Below, in pieces: positions 7,789-14,464 of a DNA stretch of 32,105 bases (position 1 is its first letter; each line of letters begins with the position of its first letter). A program made the position numbers and the translations under genes. Source of the stretch: SG8-4 sp964598225 (lineage in GTDB: Bacteria > Planctomycetota > Phycisphaerae > Sedimentisphaerales > Anaerobacaceae); assembly GCA_964598225.1 (NCBI GenBank), contig CAZRBG010000063.1, positions 1 through 32,105 of the forward strand, given 5' to 3'. The notes beneath the pieces were generated by a model, which saw only the letters and a list, made by a program, of their open reading frames with translations, ran no database searches and was not told the DNA's origin.

Positions 7789-9846
7789 TCAATCCTGACG
7801 GTTCCAGCCGGGCAGGGATACTGTGGCCTGATAGTTCGAGTAGTTGTAGAGCGGATTTCGCTTCGGCTTGTAGAGTCTGCCCTGTTTGGGATTACCGTCC
7901 TGGGTGTAAACCCACAGCTCGTAGGGGTCCCACACGACTACTTCGTCCCGACAGTCGCCGGTGATATCCAGTACGGCGTTGCACTGGTAGGGATGGCCGT
8001 CGGCGGGGAATTGCACGACGCGACGGCCCCGGCCGTCGTACATGCCGCCCTCTGTCACGTCGGGTGAGAGTACGTAGAACTCCTCGCTTTCACCCGTCCA
8101 GTTGATCGGCAGGCACATGCTGCCGTGCTGGACCGGCTCGAAATCGTAATACCGCTCGCCTTTCGAGTCGAAATAGTTGATGATGCCCTGGTTGCCCCAG
8201 AAATTGATGCTCACAACCTCAAGCCCCGGCAGGTCGTCGCGCAGGTTGACGATGGCGGGATTCTGTACGTGACCGAGGAAGTGCCGCTTGAGAATGTTGC
8301 CCTTTAGATCAGTATAGAAGGCCCCGGCGTCGCTGGCCGCGTAGAAGATCTTCGGCTCGACGCCTTCGTTGAATCTCACGACAGCTACGCCGTCCGCGTG
8401 GTCCTCGACCTTGCCGTCCAGTGACCACAGCTTCGTGCCGTCATCGTCGAACATCGAATAGCCGATCGCAACTTCGTCTTTGCCGTCATCGTCAATGTCG
8501 TATGCGAAAGGATAATGCCCGGTGTTGCACTTTCCTGTCCACATAACCTCGAACTTATCGTTCATCGCCCAGATGTGGCGGTAGCGGTCCTTGAAGATTA
8601 TGTCGCGGTCTTTTCCGAGCCCGCGCAGGTCGCAGAAGAAGAGCGAATCGCCCAGGATGCGTGGGAAAATATTGTGCCCGCCGTGATCGCCTGGCGGCGT
8701 TAACGGCGTCGGCTTCTTGTACTCGATCCCACCCGTAGCGCCGTCGGCGGCGACAATTTCCTGATTCATGCAGTAGACGACTTCGTTCTCGCCGTCGTCG
8801 TCGATGTCATGGATCTGGAAGCCCACGTCGTTGGTGAGATGGTTCTTCCAGGCATCAGGCTTGCCCGTCTGCCAGAGGACCTTGCCGTCCAGATTTACTG
8901 CCGTAAGGCAACTCAGCTCGCTGTTGCGGTCTTTGGGGCCGTGATGGAGCACCTGACCGAAGAGAACGTCAATCTCGCCGTCGCCGTTAAGATCGCCGAA
9001 GCGAAGGTTTCGCCCGACACCATAATCGGAAATAGTAAACTTCTTCCATACGATCGGCTTGGGATTGGCAGCCTGGAGTTTTGTCTCTTCTTTCTTCCTG
9101 GCCTTTAAGCATTTTCTCACCCGCTTTGCCTCTTCGCGGTCGGCGGTTACCTTAACGAAGCTGTATTTGGTCGGAACGTCCGCGATCAGTCCGACCTTGC
9201 CCTCTGCAAAGGTCGAATCCGTGGCTTCCAGAACGGCGTCGCCGACTTCGGCGCGGATGCGGTCGCCCTCGGTGCGAATCGTTGCCGTAATAAATTCGCC
9301 CGGCTTGAAGTCGAATTGCCGCTCGGCCAGAATCTTCTCATCGGGTTTACGGAACGCCGTGGCGTGGTTGACAACCTTCAGAATTGCCTTGCCGCCGTTG
9401 ACGCCGAAGAAGTAGTAACAGCGATCGTTCCTGTATCGAAAAGCGATGCCGCTCTGGTCCTTGTCCGATGCAGGGGCGAAGCGGGCCGAAACCGTGTAAT
9501 TCTTCCAGAATTCACTGCCCTCCGCAACCGTGCACACCAAAGGATGTGAGTGTCCGCTTTTAGAATAGATCGTCTGCGAGAGCATCGCGTCGTTGTCTTC
9601 GGCGGTTACCCACCAGGCGCGCTGCATCGGTGTGTGCCAGGTGAAGCAGGAGACGACCCAGTTGCCTCGCGGCGCCGTTTCGTGCACGTAGTGATACTCG
9701 GCATGAGCGCCGATCACGCCGGCTGAGAACATACCGGGTCGTAATCCGTCGAATTCATCGTCAAGCAGCACGGCGGCGCGGCAAAACGATGAGCCGCAAA
9801 AAGCGATGATAACACCCGATAGAACAGCAATCCTGATGCTTTTCAT
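7789..9846 (-). CDS. Exported jelly-roll + FG-GAP propeller protein, PL11 rhamnogalacturonan-lyase-like
   Basis: A 685-residue exported protein with signal peptide 1-24. Residues 26-235 look like a laminin-G/DUF1080-type jelly roll (LLDDEFDGL..., FWKNYTVSARFAP..., GIAFRYRNDRCYYFF..., GKVGLIADV). After a basic/acidic linker, residues 265-685 form a beta-propeller with calcium-binding-type loops DLNGDGEID (285-293), DIDDDGENE (347-355) and DIDDDGKDE (450-458). The final blade, LDITGDCRDEVVVWDPYELW...RLYKPKRNPLYNYSNYQ, resembles the end of PL11 rhamnogalacturonan lyases. A role in pectin-like or other polysaccharide binding or cleavage is therefore plausible, but catalytic residues cannot be confirmed. 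It begins six bases after the sulfatase stop, so the two form an operon. Confidence 0.75.
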   Translation of the reverse strand: MKSIRIAVLSGVIIAFCGSSFCRAAVLLDDEFDGLRPGMFSAGVIGAHAEYHYVHETAPRGNWVVSCFTWHTPMQRAWWVTAEDNDAMLSQTIYSKSGHSHPLVCTVAEGSEFWKNYTVSARFAPASDKDQSGIAFRYRNDRCYYFFGVNGGKAILKVVNHATAFRKPDEKILAERQFDFKPGEFITATIRTEGDRIRAEVGDAVLEATDSTFAEGKVGLIADVPTKYSFVKVTADREEAKRVRKCLKARKKEETKLQAANPKPIVWKKFTISDYGVGRNLRFGDLNGDGEIDVLFGQVLHHGPKDRNSELSCLTAVNLDGKVLWQTGKPDAWKNHLTNDVGFQIHDIDDDGENEVVYCMNQEIVAADGATGGIEYKKPTPLTPPGDHGGHNIFPRILGDSLFFCDLRGLGKDRDIIFKDRYRHIWAMNDKFEVMWTGKCNTGHYPFAYDIDDDGKDEVAIGYSMFDDDGTKLWSLDGKVEDHADGVAVVRFNEGVEPKIFYAASDAGAFYTDLKGNILKRHFLGHVQNPAIVNLRDDLPGLEVVSINFWGNQGIINYFDSKGERYYDFEPVQHGSMCLPINWTGESEEFYVLSPDVTEGGMYDGRGRRVVQFPADGHPYQCNAVLDITGDCRDEVVVWDPYELWVYTQDGNPKQGRLYKPKRNPLYNYSNYQATVSLPGWNRQD

Positions 9847-9852
9847 GGTTCG

Positions 9853-11310
9853 TCAGATAACCTCTACTTTGTCGTTGGTTTTCTTCTGCCAATCCCGGAT
9901 TTTTTCCGTCAGTCTCGCTATGACCATCTCGTGCTTTGCCGAGTTGTACAGATTCGTTTCCTCGTAAGGATCTTCCCGCAGATTGAACAACTGGCACTTG
10001 TCCTCCCTGCTCAGGCACAGCTTCCAGCCGTCCGGTGATACTACGGTCCTCACTCTCGGTTTTGTTCCCCACTCGATAAACACGTGATCTTCGACGACTT
10101 TGCCGCCGGTAACAAGCGGCACGAGGCTCTGCCCCGGCAGGTTCGCTCTGTTTACCGCGCGGCCCATCAGCTCCAGCAGCGTCGGAACCAGATCGATATG
10201 GCTGACCGGCTGCTCGATCACCCGCTGTCTGCGACCCATGAACGGCACGCGCATAAGCAAGGGAATCCGAACTGCCTCCTCGTACATAACGCCCTTCTCC
10301 ACCAGCCGGTGTGCGCCCATCATATCGCCGTGGTCGCTCGTGTAGACTACTATCGTATTATCAGACAGCCCTAGTTCCTCGAGCGTATCGAGTATTGCGC
10401 CGACGCTCAAGTCCACCTGCGAATTGAGACCCCAGTAGCGCGCGATCAGATCGCGAAAATCTCTCTCGGTTTTTCCGTATTTTCGAGCACATTTCCGCAT
10501 TTTCTCTTTGTAGGCCTCAGGTTCGTTCTCTTCGAGCGGGTCGTTGAAATTCGGCGGCAGGTCAACTTCGTCCGGATCATACATGTCATCGAGCGGCCCT
10601 GTGAACGGCATGTGTGGTTCGAGGAAGTTAATATAGAGCATGAACGGCTGATCGCGACGGCGACGCATAAAATCGCAGGCGTTTCGTTCGAGGAACTTCG
10701 GCTTGCACTGCTCCAGCGGAAGCGATGCGGCGTAGCCTCTGCTGAATCTGCCGCTGTTCTTTGAGGGCTTATGGCCGAGGCCGACGAGATAATGATGATA
10801 ACTGCTCCTGGCGTTGCGGTCGCTTCCTTTGCCATAATATCTTGAATACCCGTCCTCCATCGATACCCATTCATCGAAGCCGTGCTGGGCGAATATCTCA
10901 TCTCCAAGATGCCACTTGCCCATATAAGCGGTGCCGTAATCGGGATCGCCGATGATCTCGTTAAGGCATCGCGTCTCTTTGGGCAGCGGAATATTGTTCG
11001 TCACCAGACCGCTGTTGTGCGGCCAGAGCCCGGTCATCACCGCCGAGCGATTGGGAGTGCACACCGGCTGCGTAACGTAAGCATTCTTAAAGACAATGCT
11101 CTCAGCCGCGAGCTTGTTGAAATTCGGTACGCGAATCTTGCTGTTGCCGTAAACCGCCATCGTATCGGCCCGCTGCTCGTCCGTCCAGATAAACAGCAGA
11201 TTGGGCTTCCGCCTCCTTGCGGCAGACACCGCTGTCATCCCAAACGCCGCCGCAGAAGCAGCCGAAGCCGCACAAAATCTCATGAATTCCCGTCGTCTCA
11301 TCGTAGCCAT
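9853..11310 (-). CDS. Tat-exported sulfatase with C-T-P-N-R active-site motif
   Basis: A 485-residue type I sulfatase. MRRREFMRFCAASAASAAAFG is a twin-arginine signal. LLFIWTDEQRADTMAVYGN supplies the first metal ligands (Asp44), and the formylglycine motif is Cys84-Thr-Pro-Asn-Arg88 followed by SAVMTG; the fourth position is Asn rather than the more usual Ser/Thr/Ala, which still fits the C-x-P-x-R core. GTAYMGKWHLGDE and YTSDHGDMMGAH are the expected lysine/histidine and second metal segments. I prefer the ATG at 11310, about 10 bases after AAGGAG, over a TTG at 11316. It is followed after six bases by the propeller gene. The exact sugar sulfate is not predictable. Confidence 0.92.
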   Translation of the reverse strand: MATMRRREFMRFCAASAASAAAFGMTAVSAARRRKPNLLFIWTDEQRADTMAVYGNSKIRVPNFNKLAAESIVFKNAYVTQPVCTPNRSAVMTGLWPHNSGLVTNNIPLPKETRCLNEIIGDPDYGTAYMGKWHLGDEIFAQHGFDEWVSMEDGYSRYYGKGSDRNARSSYHHYLVGLGHKPSKNSGRFSRGYAASLPLEQCKPKFLERNACDFMRRRRDQPFMLYINFLEPHMPFTGPLDDMYDPDEVDLPPNFNDPLEENEPEAYKEKMRKCARKYGKTERDFRDLIARYWGLNSQVDLSVGAILDTLEELGLSDNTIVVYTSDHGDMMGAHRLVEKGVMYEEAVRIPLLMRVPFMGRRQRVIEQPVSHIDLVPTLLELMGRAVNRANLPGQSLVPLVTGGKVVEDHVFIEWGTKPRVRTVVSPDGWKLCLSREDKCQLFNLREDPYEETNLYNSAKHEMVIARLTEKIRDWQKKTNDKVEVI

Positions 11311-11340
11311 ATCCAATCTTCTCCTTTCACAGTCAACAAA

Positions 11341-11369
11341 ATGCTAACAGCCTCGGCAGAGTGTGTCAA
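11341..11369 (-). promoter_or_regulatory. Sigma70-type promoter for the sulfatase-propeller operon
   Basis: On the minus strand a perfect TTGACA (11364-11369) is followed after exactly 17 bases by TAGCAT (11341-11346), a four-of-six match to the -10 box. The sulfatase Shine-Dalgarno and ATG (11310) follow closely. Confidence 0.55.
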
Positions 11370-11376
11370 TGTTTTT

Positions 11377-11787
11377 TGCTTTCTCCGGCGTTGCACATCC
11401 AACGGAACGCGTCCGAGCTGTCCACGCCCCAAACTCCAGCGCAAGATATCCAAATTCGCCATCTCCAAGGGCCCTAAGGACTCCTCAGAGGATTCCGAAG
11501 GTATGGACTTGCCTGCCGGCCTGGACGAGACTAAGATGGAACGGGTTCTGGCGGAGATGGCCGGCGAGGCAGAAAACGTAAATGAAGAAGATCTCCGCTG
11601 GATGGCCCGCATGATGCGCAAGCTCTATGACGGCACGGGCCTGCCTATGGGCCAGGGCATGGAAGAGGCAATGCGCCACATGGAGGCCGGGGAGGCCCCG
11701 GAAATCATCGAGGCCCAATTGGGCGATCTTCTGGACAATGACGACATGCTATTCGGCCAGGGCAAACCCGGCTCAAGGTTCCGCTGA
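11377..11787 (+). pseudogene. 3' remnant of an FmdB-type zinc-ribbon protein gene
   Basis: An open frame on the plus strand encodes a convincing protein tail without a proper head. SCPRPKLQRKISKFAISKG looks like the second half of an FmdB-type zinc ribbon, where CPxCG is expected before a basic segment; here the second cysteine is lost (CPRP). It is followed by an acidic helical tail with LPAGLDETKMERVLAEMAG, NEEDLRWMARMMRKLYDGTG and MEEAMRHMEAGEAPEIIEAQLGDLLD, of a kind seen in some FmdB-like proteins. Upstream there is no first CxxC knuckle, only the promoter region of the divergent sulfatase. I read this as a gene truncated at its 5' end by rearrangement. It could still be translated from the ATG at 11341. 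Assignment is by motif memory only. Confidence 0.5.
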
Positions 11788-11970
11788 TAAACCCATGAAA
11801 ACCGGCAAAACACCCTCGTTTTTGATAGCGCCAGTGCATGTCACAAGGGGTTTTTCCGCGGAATCGCTCAAAAAGCATGACCCGCAGACTATGACCGCCC
11901 GAAGTGGATGAAAAACCCTACGACCTATAAATCAATTTTGTAGGGTGGGGCTTGGTCCACCGACATAGCT

Positions 11971-12060
11971 TGTCATGTCGAGCGCAGTTGAGACATCTGG
12001 TTACAACTGGAAGGCAATTATCGTCGTTAGCCAGATGCTTCGGCTTCGCTCAGCATGACA
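11971..12060. repeat. 30-base imperfect inverted repeat
   Basis: Arms at 11971-12000 (starting TGTCATGTCGAGC, ending CATCTGG) and 12031-12060 (ending CAGCATGACA) match at 23 of 30 positions when one is reverse-complemented, around a 30-base spacer. The right arm contains TTCGGCTTCGCTCAG (12039-12053), repeated exactly at 14431-14445. It has the form of a non-coding mobile-type palindromic repeat. Confidence 0.6.
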
Positions 12061-12096
12061 GCAAAGTACAGTGGAATGGATACTCAATTCAGCACT

Positions 12097-12171
12097 GAAT
12101 TAGATAAGCTGTCCCCGAATATTTGATATTGATTGATATGGATATGGAAGAGAAATAAGTAAACTGTCTCC
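12097..12171. repeat. Imperfect direct repeat, REP-like CTGTCcCC motif
   Basis: Two 20-base units, 12097-12116 and 12152-12171, agree at 15 positions; both end in AAnCTGTCnCC. Similar AATAAGTAAACTGTCCCC-type sequences are, to my recollection, frequent REP motifs in environmental bacteria, often linked to REP-associated transposases, none of which is present here. Confidence 0.4.
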
Positions 12172-12203
12172 TGATATGCGAGAAATCTGTTAGTCAAAGA
12201 AAA

Positions 12204-12767
12204 CTATCCACTTCCCTCACTATCGTTAGCTCGGTTGTTTTCACCCGGCGAGTTATCCGTACTGTCACTTGGTTTTAAATCATAGCGTAGAGCAATAGTC
12301 TCTCTACCTTTGTTTAAAATTGTAATGGGAAAGTATTTGGATTCAGCGGAAAACATTGCTGGTAGAAATTTCTTCGCACTTCCAGGATTAAGCCTCAGGC
12401 TTCTGTCGATCACGCTGAAGTGCCAGGTAACCAATTTGTTGTTTTCTGTTTCTTGTCGTACGAAATCTCTTTGTTGCCCCACCCACCAATGCAGCTTGTT
12501 AAATATGTCGTCTTCATCTGTAAGTACATTTTGTTTACGTCGGAGATCAATGATTTTCAATATGATTACGGGCAAACAAAAAGCGATGACACCGAAGAGG
12601 AGCCAAGCCCAGAGCGGAAGACCAAGAGTATACACAGTTATCAAATTGTCTTTAAGAAGAACAAATATGGCTAAAATTAAACCGACAACAGCCACTGCTA
12701 TCGTAGTAGCAACATGCTCCTTGATCTTCTTCAATACTTCAAGGCAAAATTCATAGATCAATTTCAT
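12204..12767 (-). CDS. Hypothetical two-TM membrane protein, AT-rich orphan
   Basis: I do not recognise this 187-residue protein. It has two hydrophobic segments, about residues 20-38 (TTIAVAVVGLILAIFVLL) and 47-71 (LGLPLWAWLLFGVIAFCLPVIILKI), then a soluble domain with NVLTDEDDIFNKLHWWVGQQRDF and a hydrophilic, Ser/Asn-rich tail. This suggests an inner-membrane protein with a cytoplasmic C-terminal domain. Base composition is visibly more AT-rich than its neighbours, and it sits alone between a repeat cluster and an AT-rich gap, consistent with acquisition by transfer. The Shine-Dalgarno before the ATG is weak, so the start is less certain than the frame. No partner gene is adjacent in the same transcription unit. 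Confidence 0.6.
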   Translation of the reverse strand: MKLIYEFCLEVLKKIKEHVATTIAVAVVGLILAIFVLLKDNLITVYTLGLPLWAWLLFGVIAFCLPVIILKIIDLRRKQNVLTDEDDIFNKLHWWVGQQRDFVRQETENNKLVTWHFSVIDRSLRLNPGSAKKFLPAMFSAESKYFPITILNKGRETIALRYDLKPSDSTDNSPGENNRANDSEGSG

Positions 12768-13026
12768 GATTTTTTCTAGGAATGCTCTGAGGTGGAAATT
12801 TCATTTCACCTTGTCTATAGTTCTCCTTCATTGAATCCAAGGCCTATCTTGTATAGGATTCTCTAAACGTACATATCAAGAACGGCTCGCTCAGCACACA
12901 TAATATTTATCATAGCATATGATACTAAGTTTGTCACAGAACATTTTGTGCTTCTTTTCAATAAAGGATCGATAGTTTTACAATGTATTTAGAGAAATCC
13001 TTTGGTTGTACGCCGCAAATAAAGGT

Positions 13027-14385
13027 TTACAGATGCCAGGGGCTTCGCATGGGGCGGGTTATGAGTTTGTTGGCGGTTTCGTCGTTTAGGAATTTTTCGG
13101 TGTTTGGGTTCCATTTTAGTTTGCGGGCTAATCTTATTGCTATGTCGTCTAAGTGGCAGATTGTGTCGGAGCGGACGGCGGTTTCTACGGGGCAGATTGG
13201 TTGGCGGCGGGTTTTGACGCATTCGATGAAGTTGCGGCGGTGGTTGTTGCTTGCCGGCAGGTGGATCTCGTTGGGGCCGATTTTGGTGGTAAGAAGGGAT
13301 TCGGGTTCGGCAGCGAGGTAGCCGCGCCCGACGAGGACCCAGCCTTCGTCGCCGATGAAGAGTATGCCGGGACCCTTGCGGACGGCGAACTGCTTCCATT
13401 GTCTGGCGGCGATTCTTGTACTGGCGTGGATCATTTTTACGCCGTTGGCGTAGGTGTGCTCGACCTCCCATTCGATGGGCGTATCGGCCAGGCCGTTGGC
13501 GGGGATGACGCCGGATCCCTGTATTTCCACCGGGCCTGTGTCGTCGGTGCCGTTGCCCCATTGGGCGATATCCACGTGGTGGATTCCCCACGCGCCGCCG
13601 AGACCGCCAAGCGAATAGTCGTGAATGTGCATCCAGACGCCGGGCGTGCCCATTGCTCTGGAGGCGCATCTTTCGTACGTGTAGGGCGCCCACGGAGCGG
13701 GGCCGAGCCAGGTGTCGTAGTCGAATTCGTCCTTCGGCGGAGCGGGCTGGTTCGGCTGATTCGGGAAGGTCATGCTCGGATGAGAGCTGACGATTATCGT
13801 GTGGAGCTTGCCGAGCCTGCCGTTTCGCGCCAGCTCGCAGGCAAAGCGGAACTTGTCGTCGGAACGCTGCTGCGTGCCGAACTGAAAGATCACGCCGTAG
13901 CGGTTAACCGCCTCACGGGCGTCCTTGCCATCCGCCACGCTCATCGCCAGCGGTTTTTCGTAGTACATATCCTTGCAGCGCTTAGCGGCCTCTATGCCGA
14001 TAAGCGCGTGCCAGTGGTCGGGCACTGCGACCGTAACGGCATCAATGTCTTCGCGGGCGAGCAACTCACGATAATCGCGGTAGGTCTTGAAGTCCGTGTT
14101 ACCGTAGCGTCGCTCTGCTCGTTCAACGGCTTTTTCGCAGAAAATCTTACGAAGATCGCTCGCGGCGACAGCCTGGACGTCATAGTATCCGAGGAACGTT
14201 CGCAGATGTCCGCCGCCCATGCTGCCGACGCCGATGAATCCCATAACGATTCTATCGCTCGGGGGTACGGCACCGTTTGCGCCGAGAACCCGCGAAGGAA
14301 CCACGTAAGGAAAACTGACGGCGGCACATGCTCCGCTCGCAAGGTATTTTAGGAACTGTCGTCGATCTGTGTTGTTTGTTCTCAT
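13027..14385 (-). CDS. Tat-exported Gfo/Idh/MocA family oxidoreductase
   Basis: A 452-residue NAD(P)-dependent sugar or polyol oxidoreductase-family protein. TDRRQFLKYLASGACAAVSF is a twin-arginine signal, as in many planctomycete paralogues. The Rossmann motif GFIGVGSMGGGH lies at about 49-60, DAVTVAVPDHWHALIGIEAAKRCKDMYYEKPLA carries the conserved EKP (143-145), and the C-terminal alpha/beta domain includes the GGLGGAWGIHHVDIAQWG segment. Exported members presumably bind their cofactor before folded export; substrates are mostly unknown. I chose the ATG at 14385, preceded by AAGGGA, because the extra 24 codons of a longer frame are encoded by a repeat. It lies 73 bases after the sulfatase stop on the same strand and is probably co-transcribed. 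Confidence 0.9.
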   Translation of the reverse strand: MRTNNTDRRQFLKYLASGACAAVSFPYVVPSRVLGANGAVPPSDRIVMGFIGVGSMGGGHLRTFLGYYDVQAVAASDLRKIFCEKAVERAERRYGNTDFKTYRDYRELLAREDIDAVTVAVPDHWHALIGIEAAKRCKDMYYEKPLAMSVADGKDAREAVNRYGVIFQFGTQQRSDDKFRFACELARNGRLGKLHTIIVSSHPSMTFPNQPNQPAPPKDEFDYDTWLGPAPWAPYTYERCASRAMGTPGVWMHIHDYSLGGLGGAWGIHHVDIAQWGNGTDDTGPVEIQGSGVIPANGLADTPIEWEVEHTYANGVKMIHASTRIAARQWKQFAVRKGPGILFIGDEGWVLVGRGYLAAEPESLLTTKIGPNEIHLPASNNHRRNFIECVKTRRQPICPVETAVRSDTICHLDDIAIRLARKLKWNPNTEKFLNDETANKLITRPMRSPWHL

Positions 14386-14416
14386 TAATCGTCCCTTCTT
14401 ACGTCGCCACGTCATT

Positions 14417-14464
14417 GGTGGGGCAACCCATTCGGCTTCGCTCAGGGCAGGCCCCACCCTACGT
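14417..14464. repeat. Palindromic repeat between sulfatase and Gfo/Idh genes
   Basis: GGTGGGGC (14417-14424) and GCCCCACC (14451-14458) form a perfect eight-base-pair outer stem; CCC/GGG extend it inside. The loop holds TTCGGCTTCGCTCAG (14431-14445), an exact 15-base match to 12039-12053, and the edge holds GTAGGGTGGGGC on the minus strand, matching 11940-11951. The element provides the TAG stop of the sulfatase gene (14459-14461). Confidence 0.65.

Larger units (their letters stand above)
11788..12203. repeat. Intergenic mosaic of interspersed repeats
   Basis: This gene-free stretch of about 415 bases holds several inverted and direct repeats: CCCTAC (11916-11921) facing GTAGGG (11940-11945); GTAGGGTGGGGC (11940-11951), found again on the other strand at 14451-14462; a long imperfect inverted repeat (11971-12060); AATTCAG-CA-CTGAATT (12086-12101); and an imperfect direct repeat (12097-12171). 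I see no gene in it. It looks like a landing site for REP/MITE-like sequences. Confidence 0.6.

Noticed and set aside
10882..11376. Long upstream extension of the FmdB-like frame
   Set aside because: It runs antisense through the sulfatase start and Tat signal; only the part after about 11377 looks like protein.
13153..14352. 399-codon plus-strand open frame opposite the Gfo/Idh gene
   Set aside because: Antisense to a gene with clear Rossmann and EKP motifs; no recognisable domain of its own.
14386..14457. 24-residue N-terminal extension of the Gfo/Idh protein
   Set aside because: Those codons are made by the palindromic repeat; the ATG at 14385 has a ribosome site and starts the Tat signal.
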